From: Bog-473 sp963809825
Lineage (GTDB): Bacteria; Actinomycetota; Acidimicrobiia; Acidimicrobiales; RAAP-2
Direction: 5' to 3'
Length of the DNA stretch: 64,000 bases
NCBI GenBank assembly: GCA_963809825.1
Contig: CAWELJ010000006.1
Location: 186,001 to 250,000 of the forward strand
The first letter of the stretch is position 1. Each line of letters begins with the position of its first letter. Made by a program: the position numbers and the translations under genes. Shown here one piece after another: positions 32,730-41,372 of the stretch. The notes beneath the pieces are model-generated. The model was not told the origin of the DNA, did not search any database, and worked only from the letters and a program-made list of their open reading frames with translations.

Positions 32730-33002
32730 TTACTCCGCGCTGGCCTCGATGGCGGCTATCCGCCGCACGAGTCGGGACTTGTGGTTCGCCGCCGTGTTCT
32801 TGTGGATCACGCCGCGGGCCGCCGCCTTGTCGATCCGCTTGACGGCCAGGCGCAGGACCTCGGCGCTGTCCTCGGCGCCGCTCTCGGCGGCCGTGACGGC
32901 GTTCTTCGTGCGCGTGCGGAGCTCGGCCCGGACCGACTTGTTGCGCAGGCGTCGCTTCTCGTTCTGGCGGTTCCGCTTTATCTGGCTCTTGATGTTGGCC
33001 AC
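32730..33002 (-). CDS. rpsT: 30S ribosomal protein S20
   Basis: The 90-residue protein begins at GTG (MANIKSQIKRNRQNE) and has the very basic three-helix pattern of bS20 with RNKSVRAELRT and AARGVIHKNTAANHKSRL. It binds 16S rRNA early in 30S assembly. GAGGA lies eight bases before the GTG. It is divergent from lepA, the common arrangement next to holA. Confidence 0.97.
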   Translation of the reverse strand: MANIKSQIKRNRQNEKRRLRNKSVRAELRTRTKNAVTAAESGAEDSAEVLRLAVKRIDKAAARGVIHKNTAANHKSRLVRRIAAIEASAE

Positions 33003-33180
33003 GTGTCGATCCTCGGTGTTCTCGAAAGGGGGCGGCAGCGGGCACGGGGCCCACCGGTGCGGAGGACAACTGTAGCAGGTGGCGGGGTCATTTCGGCCAG
33101 CGCCGGGCGGGCCGAGCCCGGCCAAGTTCCCAGGCCAGGCGACCGGGAGCGCCGACCCGGACCGGTACGATCGACAGACC

Positions 33181-34998
33181 GTGCCGCCTCCTGCAACCTC
33201 GACCGGACCCGTCGCGATCGAGCGCATCCGTAACTTCTCCATCATCAGCCACGTCGACCACGGCAAGTCGACCCTCTCGGACCGCATCCTCGAGCTCACC
33301 GGCGCCGTCGACCCGCGCCTCATGCGCGAGCAGTACCTCGACTCCATGGACATCGAGCGCGAGCGGGGCATCACGATCAAGGCCCAGAACGTCCGGGTCG
33401 AGCACGACGGCCACATCCTCCACCTCATCGACACGCCGGGCCACGTCGACTTCGGCTACGAGGTGTCGCGCTCGCTGGCGGCCTGCGAGGGCGCCGTGCT
33501 CCTGGTCGACGCCTCCCAGGGGATCCAGGCCCAGACGCTGGCCAACTGCTACCAGGCCATCGAGAACGACCTCGAGATCGTCCCGGTCCTGAACAAGATC
33601 GACCTGCCGGCGGCGGACCCGGTCCGCTGCGCCCTCGAGATCGAGCACGTCCTGGGGCTCCCCGCCGATTCGATCCTGCACATCTCGGCCAAGACCGGCG
33701 AGGGGGTGACCGAGCTGCTGGGTGCCATCATCGACCGCATCCCGCCACCCGTGGGCGACCCCGACGCACCCCTGCGGGCGCTGATCTTCGACTCCTCCTA
33801 CGACCAGTACCGCGGCGTCGTGAGCTCCATCCGCATCGTTGACGGCACCCTGCCCACGGGTGCCCGGCTGCGTTTCATGCAGGCCAACGCCGTGCACGAC
33901 ATCGAGGAGGTCGGGGTGCGCACACCCGAGGCCCTCCCCGTCGCCGGGCTGGGCCCGGGGGAGGTGGGCTACCTCATCGCCGGGATCAAGGACGTTGGCG
34001 AGGCGCGCTCGGGTGAGACGGTCACGACGGCCCAGCACGGGGCGAGCGAAGCCTTGGCCGGCTACCGGGACCCCAAGCCCATGGTCTTCTGCGGCCTGTA
34101 CCCCGTCGACGGGGACGAGCTCCCGGACCTGCGCGACGCGCTGGAGAAGCTCAAGCTCAACGATGCCAGCTTCACCTTCGAGCCCGAGTCCTCCCATGCG
34201 CTCGGCATCGGTTTCCGCTGCGGGTTCCTGGGCCTCCTGCACATGGAGATCGTGCGCGAGCGCCTCGAACGCGAGTTCGACCTGTCACTCATCGCCACCG
34301 CGCCGAGCGTGGCCTATCGCGCCTTCCTCACCGACGGCACCGATCTCGACGTCGACAACCCGACCGAGCTGCCCGACGCCAGCCGCATCGACCACATCGA
34401 CGAGCCGATGCTCACGGCGACCATCATCACGCCGAGCGAGTACACCGGCACCGTCATGGAGCTGTGCCAGAGCCGACGCGCCGACATGACACGGATGGAG
34501 TACCTCTCGCCCGAGCGTGTGGAGCTGGTCTACTCGGTGCCCCTGGCCGAGGTGGTGATCGACTTCTTCGACCAGCTGAAGAGCCGCACCAAGGGGTACG
34601 CCAGCCTCGACTACGAGCCGGCCGGCTACGAAACGGCCAACCTCGTGCGCGTCGACATCCTCATCAACCACACGCCCTGCGACGCCTTCTCGACCATCGT
34701 GCACAAGGGGTCGGCCGACACCTACGGCCGCAAGATGGCCGAGAAGCTGCGCGAGCTGATCCCGCGCCAGCTCTTCGACGTCCCCATCCAGGCCGCCATC
34801 GGCGGGCGAATCGTGGCCAGGGAGACGGTCAAGGCCAAGCGCAAGGACGTCCTCGCCAAGTGTTACGGCGGCGACATCACCCGCAAGCGCAAGCTGCTCG
34901 AGAAGCAGAAGGAAGGCAAGAAGCGGATGAAGAACATCGGGCGGGTCGAGGTCCCCCAGGAAGCCTTCATCTCCGCCCTTCGCCTGGGCGACGACTGA
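33181..34998 (+). CDS. lepA: elongation factor 4
   Basis: GTG 33181 is taken as the start: the EF4 sequence begins just after it and a TACGAT element ends nine bases upstream. The 605-residue GTPase has HVDHGKST (24-31), RGITIKAQ, DTPGHVDF and NKIDLP, then domains II-III, V and the EF4-specific C-terminal domain with KRKLLEKQKEGKKRMK. EF4 back-translocates stalled ribosomes and aids 30S biogenesis. An upstream ATG at 33079 would add a non-conserved Pro/Gly-rich extension. Confidence 0.96.
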   Translation: MPPPATSTGPVAIERIRNFSIISHVDHGKSTLSDRILELTGAVDPRLMREQYLDSMDIERERGITIKAQNVRVEHDGHILHLIDTPGHVDFGYEVSRSLAACEGAVLLVDASQGIQAQTLANCYQAIENDLEIVPVLNKIDLPAADPVRCALEIEHVLGLPADSILHISAKTGEGVTELLGAIIDRIPPPVGDPDAPLRALIFDSSYDQYRGVVSSIRIVDGTLPTGARLRFMQANAVHDIEEVGVRTPEALPVAGLGPGEVGYLIAGIKDVGEARSGETVTTAQHGASEALAGYRDPKPMVFCGLYPVDGDELPDLRDALEKLKLNDASFTFEPESSHALGIGFRCGFLGLLHMEIVRERLEREFDLSLIATAPSVAYRAFLTDGTDLDVDNPTELPDASRIDHIDEPMLTATIITPSEYTGTVMELCQSRRADMTRMEYLSPERVELVYSVPLAEVVIDFFDQLKSRTKGYASLDYEPAGYETANLVRVDILINHTPCDAFSTIVHKGSADTYGRKMAEKLRELIPRQLFDVPIQAAIGGRIVARETVKAKRKDVLAKCYGGDITRKRKLLEKQKEGKKRMKNIGRVEVPQEAFISALRLGDD

Positions 34999-35058
34999 GG
35001 CCGGTGCAGGTCCGGGTGCCGCCGCCTGCCACCCCGGGTGCCGCCCCGGGTCGGACCC

Positions 35059-35085
35059 CTGGCACTCGGTAGACTTGAGTGCCAG
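35059..35085. promoter_or_regulatory. CIRCE operator of hrcA
   Basis: CTGGCACTC and GAGTGCCAG form a perfect 9-bp inverted repeat with the canonical 9-bp spacer, eight bases before the hrcA ATG. It matches the CIRCE consensus except for the outer bases. TAGACT inside the spacer could be the -10, so bound HrcA would block its own promoter. Confidence 0.93.
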
Positions 35086-35093
35086 GCACGCCC

Positions 35094-36164
35094 ATGACAC
35101 CGCACGCTGACCCCGTCCCGCCCGCCGACCCCTCGGTGGAGGAGCGCGCGCTGAACGCCCGCCGGGCGGCCATCCTCGAGGCGGTGGTCACCGAGTACAT
35201 CGGCACCGCCGAGCCCGTCGGCTCGTCGCATGTGGCCAACGCACCGGGGGTGCAGGTGTCCCCGGCCACGGTCCGCTCCGAGATGGTGGCACTCGAGAGC
35301 GAGGGCTACCTCGTGCAGCCCCACACGAGCGCCGGCCGCATCCCGACCGACAAGGGGTACCGCTTCTTCGTCGACCACCTCACGGCGCCGGGCGTGCTCG
35401 GCCCCAGCCAGCGGCGCCAGGTGTCCCAGTTCTTCGACCAGGTCCACGGTGAGATGGAGACGGTGCTCGAGCGGGCCACCGGTCTGCTCACGGAGCTCAC
35501 CTCCTACGCCGCGGTCGTCGTCGGGCCGTCCCACGAGACGGCCAACATCCGATCGGTCCAGCTCGTCGGCCTCTCGCCCTCACACGCGCTGCTCGTGGTC
35601 GTGCTCTCCGACGGCGCGGTGGAGAAGCGGACCATCGACCTGCCGCCCGGCACCCCCGATGAGGCGCTGGGCCACGTCGCCGCGCTGCTCGGTGCCCACC
35701 TGGTCGGGCAGACGCTCTCGGAACCCTGGCAGGTCTCCACCAGCGGTTCCAAGGAGGTCGACCGCCTGATCAGCGCGGCCAGGTCCGCTTTCGACTCCAT
35801 GGACTCCCAGGAGGCGGACCAGGTCTTCGTCGGCGGCCCCGCCCGCCTGGCCGAATCCTTCGACGCCGTCGAGACCGTGCGCTCCGTACTCGGCATCCTC
35901 GAGCAGCAGCTGGTCGTCGTGAACCTCCTGCGCGACGTCCTCAGCCGCGGGCTCTCCGTCGCCATCGGCGCCGAGCACGGCTTCGAGCCGCTCTCGTCGT
36001 GCGCCGTCGTGGTGGCGCCCGTATCGGTCGACGGCCAGGACCTCGGCGCGGTCGGCCTGCTCGGCCCGACCCGCATGGACTACCCGCGGGCCATGGCGGC
36101 CGCGCACGTCGTGGGCGAGCGGCTCGGCGAGCGGCTCGGTGGGGGGCCCGATGGCCGTCACTGA
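35094..36164 (+). CDS. hrcA: heat-inducible transcription repressor HrcA
   Basis: The 356-residue repressor has an N-terminal winged helix (RRAAILEAVVTEYIGTAEPVGS, SPATVRSEMVALESEGYL) followed by HTSAGRIPTDKGYRFFVD, the signature of HrcA, and a GAF-like dimerisation domain. It represses chaperone genes through CIRCE and needs GroEL for activity. The operator just upstream shows autoregulation of hrcA-dnaJ. ATG 35094 was preferred to GTG 35079, which lies inside the operator. Its 3' end overlaps dnaJ by 14 bases. Confidence 0.96.
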   Translation: MTPHADPVPPADPSVEERALNARRAAILEAVVTEYIGTAEPVGSSHVANAPGVQVSPATVRSEMVALESEGYLVQPHTSAGRIPTDKGYRFFVDHLTAPGVLGPSQRRQVSQFFDQVHGEMETVLERATGLLTELTSYAAVVVGPSHETANIRSVQLVGLSPSHALLVVVLSDGAVEKRTIDLPPGTPDEALGHVAALLGAHLVGQTLSEPWQVSTSGSKEVDRLISAARSAFDSMDSQEADQVFVGGPARLAESFDAVETVRSVLGILEQQLVVVNLLRDVLSRGLSVAIGAEHGFEPLSSCAVVVAPVSVDGQDLGAVGLLGPTRMDYPRAMAAAHVVGERLGERLGGGPDGRH

Positions 36165-37299
36165 CGGACTGGGGGACCTCTACGCGCTGCTCGGCGTCCG
36201 CCCCGACGCCAGCGACGAGGAGATCAAGCGCGCCTACCGGGCGCGCGCCCGGGAGCTGCACCCCGACACCAACCAGGGCGACCCCGAGGCCGAGGCGCGC
36301 TTCAAGCAGGTGACCGTCGCCTACGAGGTCCTGCGCGACCCCGAGCGCCGAGCCCGCTACGACCGCTACGGCGCGGAAGGCGTCTTCGGGGGCCAGGCCG
36401 GCGGCATGGGGGACTTCGGCTTCGAGGGCGGCCTGGGCGACATCTTCGAGGCCTTCTTCGGGCAGATGGCCGGGGCCGGCGGCGGCCGCCGGCGGGGGCC
36501 CCAGGCCGGATCGGACGCCGAGGTGCGGCTCGGGATCGACTTCGCCGAGGCGGTCTTCGGCTGTCGCAAGGAGATCTCGGTCCGTCTCCCGGCGACGTGC
36601 GCGACCTGTGCCGGCCGGGGCACCGCGCCGGGCACCGACCCGGTGACCTGCGTCGACTGCCAGGGCACGGGCGAGCTGCGCCGGGTGCGCCAGTCGCTGC
36701 TCGGACAGGTCGTGACGAGCGTCGCCTGCTCGCGCTGCGGTGGCACGGGCGACATGATCCCGGACCCGTGCGTCGACTGCCGCGGTGAGGGGCGCCGCAT
36801 GGAGGAGAGCACGTTCACGGTGGAGGTGCCCGCCGGTGTCGAGGACGGCTCGACGCTCCGCCTTGCCGAGCGGGGTGCGGCCGGGCAGCGCGGTGGGCCG
36901 AGCGGCTCGTTGTTCGTGCACCTCGCGGTGGCCCGCGACCCGCGCTTCGAGCGCCAGGGCGACCATCTCAACACCACCCTCACCATCGGCATGTCCCAGG
37001 CGGTTCTGGGCACCGAGGCGGAGGTGGAGTCGCTCGACGGCCCGCAGCGCCTGACGCTGCGACCCGGCACCCAGCACGGCCACGTGGAGCGGATCCGGGG
37101 CCTCGGCGTGCCGCACCTGCGGGGCCGCGGGCGGGGCGACCTGTTCGTCCACGTGCTCATCGCCACGCCGACCGATCTCACGCCGGAGCAGGACGAGCTG
37201 CTGCGGCAGTTCGCCGCCTCCCGGGGCGAGGACGTCTCCCCCCCGGGCACCGCGGCGGGCGAGGGCGTCTTCTCGCGCCTGCGCTCCGCCTTTGGCTAG
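36151..37299 (+). CDS. dnaJ: chaperone DnaJ
   Basis: The 382-residue co-chaperone has a J domain with HPD (37-39), a Gly/Phe-rich linker (GGMGDFGFEGG), four zinc motifs (CATCAGRG, CVDCQGTG, CSRCGGTG, CVDCRGEG) and the C-terminal substrate domain. It stimulates DnaK ATPase. It overlaps hrcA, so both are under CIRCE control; this is the DnaJ2-type arrangement of actinobacteria, where another dnaJ usually sits with dnaK. The start ATG follows GGTGGGGGG. Confidence 0.95.
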   Translation: MAVTDGLGDLYALLGVRPDASDEEIKRAYRARARELHPDTNQGDPEAEARFKQVTVAYEVLRDPERRARYDRYGAEGVFGGQAGGMGDFGFEGGLGDIFEAFFGQMAGAGGGRRRGPQAGSDAEVRLGIDFAEAVFGCRKEISVRLPATCATCAGRGTAPGTDPVTCVDCQGTGELRRVRQSLLGQVVTSVACSRCGGTGDMIPDPCVDCRGEGRRMEESTFTVEVPAGVEDGSTLRLAERGAAGQRGGPSGSLFVHLAVARDPRFERQGDHLNTTLTIGMSQAVLGTEAEVESLDGPQRLTLRPGTQHGHVERIRGLGVPHLRGRGRGDLFVHVLIATPTDLTPEQDELLRQFAASRGEDVSPPGTAAGEGVFSRLRSAFG

Positions 37300-37324
37300 C
37301 GCCGCCGCCTTCGCCGCCATCACC

Positions 37325-38077
37325 GTGCGGGCCGCCGCGGCGGCGCAGGTCTTCGTCGACGATCCTGCGCACCCGGTGCTGGGCGACGAGGACGTGCACC
37401 ACCTCGGACGGGTGCTGCGGCTGCGCCCGGGAGAAGAGGTCGTCGCCGCCGACGGGCATGGCCGTTGGGCCCGCACCACCTGGAGCGGCGGGTCGACACT
37501 CGTGATGCTCGACGAGGGCACCGGCGTCGGCGGGGACGGTGCGGTGCAGTTCGAGCCGCGGGCCGAGCCGGCCCTCACGGTGGCGTTCGCGCCGGTCAAG
37601 GGTGAGCGCCCCGAATGGGTGGTCCAGAAGCTGACCGAGCTCGGCATCGACCGCATCGTGCCGCTGCGCAGCGAGCGCAGCGTCGTCCGCTGGAGCGGAG
37701 CGCGCGGCACCTCGACGGTGGAGCGGTTGCGCCGGGTGGTGCGCGAGGCGGCGGCCCAGTGCCGGCGGGTTTGGCTCCCCGACGTCGGCGACATCGTGGG
37801 CTTTGCCGACCTGCACCGGCTCGGCGCTCCCGGGGAGGTCGTGCTGGCCCAGCTGAGCGGCGATCGCCCGACCGCGGACCAGCGGGTGGTGGCGGTGGGC
37901 CCGGAGGGCGGGTGGAGCGCGAGCGAGCTCGCGTCGGGCCTGCCCACGGTCGGGTTCGGGTTGAGTGTGCTGCGAGCGGAGACGGCGGCGGTCACGGCGG
38001 GGGCGCTCCTGACCTCCCTGCGCACCGGCACCGTGGCGGCGGCGGACGGGCCCGAGTCCGAGGACCGGCCGCAATGA
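37325..38077 (+). CDS. rsmE: 16S rRNA m3U1498 methyltransferase
   Basis: The 250-residue SPOUT enzyme shows HHLGRVLRLRPGEEV, AFAPVKGERPEWVVQKLTELGID, ERSVVRW, AAAQCRRVWLP and the SAM-knot VVAVGPEGGWS plus VLRAETA. It methylates N3 of U1498 in the 30S decoding region. GTG 37325 gives an N-terminus close to the family (AQVFVDD); a TTG at 37292, overlapping dnaJ, would add 11 residues. Position after dnaJ is the usual synteny. Confidence 0.9.
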   Translation: MRAAAAAQVFVDDPAHPVLGDEDVHHLGRVLRLRPGEEVVAADGHGRWARTTWSGGSTLVMLDEGTGVGGDGAVQFEPRAEPALTVAFAPVKGERPEWVVQKLTELGIDRIVPLRSERSVVRWSGARGTSTVERLRRVVREAAAQCRRVWLPDVGDIVGFADLHRLGAPGEVVLAQLSGDRPTADQRVVAVGPEGGWSASELASGLPTVGFGLSVLRAETAAVTAGALLTSLRTGTVAAADGPESEDRPQ

Positions 38078-38165
38078 GGGCAGCCCGTGGTCACGGCCGA
38101 GACCCGCGGCCCGGTAAGTTCGGGCCTGTGATCAGGCCCCCGGGCAAGGACGGCGACCCCAGGGC

Positions 38166-38522
38166 ATGACCGACTGCCTCTTCTGCAAGATCGTCGCGGG
38201 CGAGGTGCCGTCCGAGACCGTGCACGAGACGGAGACCACGATCGCATTCAAGGACATCAACCCCGCCGCTCCGCTGCACGTCCTCGTCGTGCCGCGCCGC
38301 CACATCGACGACGCGTCGACGGTGACCGACGGCGACGGATCGGTCCTCGCCGACATGCTGCTCACCGCCCGGGCCGTGGCCGAGGCCGCCGGGGTGGCGG
38401 AGCCCGACCGGGGCTACCGGCTCATCTTCAACGTCGGGCCCGACGCCATGAACTCGGTGCCGCACCTGCACCTCCACGTGCTCGGCGGCCAACCGCTCAA
38501 GGGGCACTTCGCCATCACGTGA
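38166..38522 (+). CDS. HIT-family (HINT-type) hydrolase
   Basis: The 118-residue protein has CLFCKIVAGEVPS with the two cysteines common in HINT proteins, DINPAAPLHVLVVPRRHI and the histidine triad H100-L-H102-L-H104 in HLHLHVLGG. HINT enzymes hydrolyse nucleoside phosphoramidates. It lies between rsmE and phoH, seven bases before the latter, in a typical actinobacterial order. Confidence 0.93.
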   Translation: MTDCLFCKIVAGEVPSETVHETETTIAFKDINPAAPLHVLVVPRRHIDDASTVTDGDGSVLADMLLTARAVAEAAGVAEPDRGYRLIFNVGPDAMNSVPHLHLHVLGGQPLKGHFAIT

Positions 38523-38529
38523 GCACCCC

Positions 38530-39495
38530 ATGACCACCACCCTGCGAGCCGAAACCTATGTCCCGGGCAACCACCTGATGGCCGGGCTGCTCGGGACGCG
38601 TGACGAGCACCTGCGCCAGATCGAACAGGCCTTCCCGGAGGAGCAGATCGTGGTCCAGGGGAACCAGATCTCGGTCGAAGGTCCCGGGCCCGAGCTCGTG
38701 GTGCGGCTCTTCGACGAGCTCATCCTGTTGGTGCAGTCGGGCCGGGACCTCGACTCGTCGAGCCTCTCGCGCATGATCGACATGGTCCGCGACGACATAC
38801 GCCCCAGCGAGGTGCTGCGCTCCGAGGTGGTGCGCGCCGCCGGCGGTAAGACGGTGCGGCCCAATACGGCGGGCCAGAAGCGCTACGTCGATGCCATCTC
38901 GCAGAACGTCATCACCTTCGGGATCGGGCCGGCCGGGACGGGCAAGTCCTATCTGGCCGTCGCCCAGGCGGTGCATGCGCTCCAGTCGCGACAGGTGACC
39001 CGCATCATCCTCACCCGCCCCGCCGTCGAGGCCGGTGAGCGGCTCGGCTTCCTCCCCGGTGACCTGATGGCCAAGGTCGACCCGTACCTGCGCCCGCTCT
39101 ATGACGCCCTCTACGACCTGCTCGAGCCCGAGGGCGCGCAGCGGCTGCTCGACCGCGGCACCATCGAGGTGGCGCCGCTCGCCTTCATGCGCGGCCGCAC
39201 CCTCAACAGCTCATTCATCATCCTCGACGAGGCGCAGAACACCACGCCCGAGCAGATGAAGATGTTCCTGACCCGCATCGGGTTCGGTTCCAAGTGCGTG
39301 GTCACGGGCGACGTGACCCAGATCGACGTGCCCGGGGGCCGTTCGGGGCTCGTCGGTCTCGAGCCCGTGCTGGGCGGGATCGATGACATCGCGTTCGTGC
39401 ACCTGAGCCGCCGGGACGTGGTCCGCCACAAGATCGTGGCGGACATCGTGGACGCCTACGAAGTGGCAGAAGGGCGGGCGGGACTCACGCAGTGA
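38530..39495 (+). CDS. phoH: PhoH-family ATPase
   Basis: The 321-residue protein has an N-terminal KH-like region, Walker A GPAGTGKS (133-140), LTRPAVEAGERLGFLPGD and Walker B FIILDEAQNTTPEQM followed by TGDVTQID. It is a PhoH-type nucleic-acid-dependent ATPase, usually encoded with ybeY and thought to act in RNA processing. YbeY overlaps it by four bases, which supports a joint role. Confidence 0.95.
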   Translation: MTTTLRAETYVPGNHLMAGLLGTRDEHLRQIEQAFPEEQIVVQGNQISVEGPGPELVVRLFDELILLVQSGRDLDSSSLSRMIDMVRDDIRPSEVLRSEVVRAAGGKTVRPNTAGQKRYVDAISQNVITFGIGPAGTGKSYLAVAQAVHALQSRQVTRIILTRPAVEAGERLGFLPGDLMAKVDPYLRPLYDALYDLLEPEGAQRLLDRGTIEVAPLAFMRGRTLNSSFIILDEAQNTTPEQMKMFLTRIGFGSKCVVTGDVTQIDVPGGRSGLVGLEPVLGGIDDIAFVHLSRRDVVRHKIVADIVDAYEVAEGRAGLTQ

Positions 39496-40001
39496 GCATC
39501 GATGTCTTTGCCGCTGATGAGCAGCAGTCCCATCCGATGGACGTCGCCCGCTGGGCCGAGTTGGCGCGCCAGGTGCTGACGGCGCGCGGGGTGAAGGGAG
39601 AGACCGAGGTCTCCCTGCTCTTCGTCGACGAGGACTCCATGGCCGCGCTGAACGAGCAGTTCCTGGACCACAGCGGGCCGACGGACGTGCTGTCCTTCCC
39701 CATCGAGGACGAGCCGGGCCCGACCGGTCGCTCGCCCGACTTCGGGGGCAGCGGCCCCGGCACTTCGGCCGAGCATGGCGCGCTCACCCTGCTCGGGGAC
39801 GTCGTCATCTGCCCGGTGGTGGCGGCGCGGAACGCGGCGGAGCACGAGGTGGACCTCGACGACGAAGTGGCGTTGCTGGTGGTCCACGGTCTGCTGCACC
39901 TCCTCGGCATGGACCACGAGGAGGACGGCGAGGCGGAACGCATGGAGGCGCTGGAACAGCAGCTGCTCAAACGTTTCTACCGGGTGAGCCCCGGAGTGTG
40001 A
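39492..40001 (+). CDS. ybeY: endoribonuclease YbeY
   Basis: The 169-residue protein has the zinc signature H132-GLL-H136-LLGMD-H142, preceded by PTDVLSFPIEDE. YbeY takes part in 16S rRNA 3' end maturation and 70S quality control. An insertion of about 20 Gly/Ser/Pro residues (GPTGRSPDFGGSGPGTS) between the two conserved blocks lengthens it slightly. GTG start overlaps phoH; its stop overlaps the corC-type gene. Confidence 0.95.
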   Translation: MSIDVFAADEQQSHPMDVARWAELARQVLTARGVKGETEVSLLFVDEDSMAALNEQFLDHSGPTDVLSFPIEDEPGPTGRSPDFGGSGPGTSAEHGALTLLGDVVICPVVAARNAAEHEVDLDDEVALLVVHGLLHLLGMDHEEDGEAERMEALEQQLLKRFYRVSPGV

Positions 40002-41368
40002 GTCCGGTGATGCTCGCCACCACGGGCTTCCGCACCGAGGACGCGATCCTCATCGTCGTCATCGCCGTCCTCCTGGCGGGATCGGGCATCCTGGCCATGG
40101 CCGAGACCAGCCTGGTCCGGATGAACCGCATCAAGGCCAAGTCGCTGGTGGACGAGCGCAAGCGCGGGGCCCGCCAGCTGGCCCGGCTGGTCGAGAACCC
40201 GGCCAACTTCTTGAACCCGGTCCTGCTGCTCGTGCTGATCTGCCAGCTGATCTCGGCCACCCTGGTCGGCATCGTCGCCTCGGACCTCTTCGGCGGCCTC
40301 GGCGTGCTCCTCGGCATCGTGTTCGAGATCGTGGTGATCTTCGTGTTCTTCGAGGCGGTGCCCAAGAACTGGGCGGTGCAGCACTCGGAGCGGGCTGCGC
40401 TGATGAGCGCGCCGATCGTCAGCACCCTCATCCGTTTCCCGCCCATCCACTGGCTGTCCTCCATCCTCATCGGGCTGGCCAACCGGATCATCGGTGCCAG
40501 CGACAACCAGGAGGGACTGCACCACTCCTACATCACCGACTCCGAGCTGAAGGCCATGGCCGACGTCGCCCACGAGGAGAACGTCATCGAGCGCGACGAG
40601 CGGTCCTTCATCCACTCCATCATCGACTTCGGCGACACCGTGGCGCGCGAGGTGATGACGCCGCGGCCCGACATGGTGACGGTCGAGGCCGAGGTCACCG
40701 TGCACAACGCCCTCGAGCGGGCGCTGGCCGCGGGCTACAGCCGCATCCCGGTGGAGGGGGACGGGATCGACGACATCATCGGGATCGCCTACACGAAGGA
40801 TCTCGTGCGCGCCGAGCGGACGGGGCGGGGGGAGCGGCCGGTGCCCGAGGTCATGCGGCCGGCCAAGTTCATCCCCGAGTCCAAGGAGGTCTCGGACCTC
40901 CTGCGCGAGATGCAGGAGGAGAAATTCCACATGGCCATCGTCGTCGACGAGTACGGCGGCACGGCGGGGCTCATCACGCTCGAGGACCTGCTCGAGGAGC
41001 TGGTGGGCGACATCGTCGACGAGTTCGACGTCGAAGAGCCCACCGTCGAGCGCTGCGAGGACGGGTCGGTGGTCGTCAGTGCGGGCTATTCGGTGGACGA
41101 CGCCGAGGAGCTGCTCGACGCCGAGCTGCCCCATGGCACATGGGACACCGTCGGCGGTCTGATGCTCGACCTGATGGGAAGGGTGCCCCAGGCAGGCGAT
41201 TCGGTCGAGGCGGACGGATTCCGCCTGACCGCGGTCGACGTGCGCGGGCGGCGCATCGGCCGGGTGCGCATCGAGCCCACGGGAGCGGCGCAGGGCACCG
41301 GCGACACGACGGACGCCCGCAGCGCCGGCGGCGACGGCCGGAGCAACGTCTCGCAGCACGGGAGCTGA
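39998..41368 (+). CDS. CorC/HlyC-type DUF21-CBS membrane protein
   Basis: The 456-residue protein has an N-terminal DUF21 domain with four hydrophobic helices (ILIVVIAVLLAGSGILAMAETS onward), two CBS domains (VAREVMTPRPDMVTVEAE, VMRPAKFIPESKEVSDLL) and a C-terminal CorC_HlyC domain (VSAGYSVDDAEELLDAELP). Related CNNM/CorC proteins act in Mg2+ export. GTG start overlaps ybeY by four bases. Era follows after five bases, so phoH-ybeY-corC-era is one unit. Confidence 0.92.
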   Translation: MSPVMLATTGFRTEDAILIVVIAVLLAGSGILAMAETSLVRMNRIKAKSLVDERKRGARQLARLVENPANFLNPVLLLVLICQLISATLVGIVASDLFGGLGVLLGIVFEIVVIFVFFEAVPKNWAVQHSERAALMSAPIVSTLIRFPPIHWLSSILIGLANRIIGASDNQEGLHHSYITDSELKAMADVAHEENVIERDERSFIHSIIDFGDTVAREVMTPRPDMVTVEAEVTVHNALERALAAGYSRIPVEGDGIDDIIGIAYTKDLVRAERTGRGERPVPEVMRPAKFIPESKEVSDLLREMQEEKFHMAIVVDEYGGTAGLITLEDLLEELVGDIVDEFDVEEPTVERCEDGSVVVSAGYSVDDAEELLDAELPHGTWDTVGGLMLDLMGRVPQAGDSVEADGFRLTAVDVRGRRIGRVRIEPTGAAQGTGDTTDARSAGGDGRSNVSQHGS

Positions 41369-41372
41369 GTCC

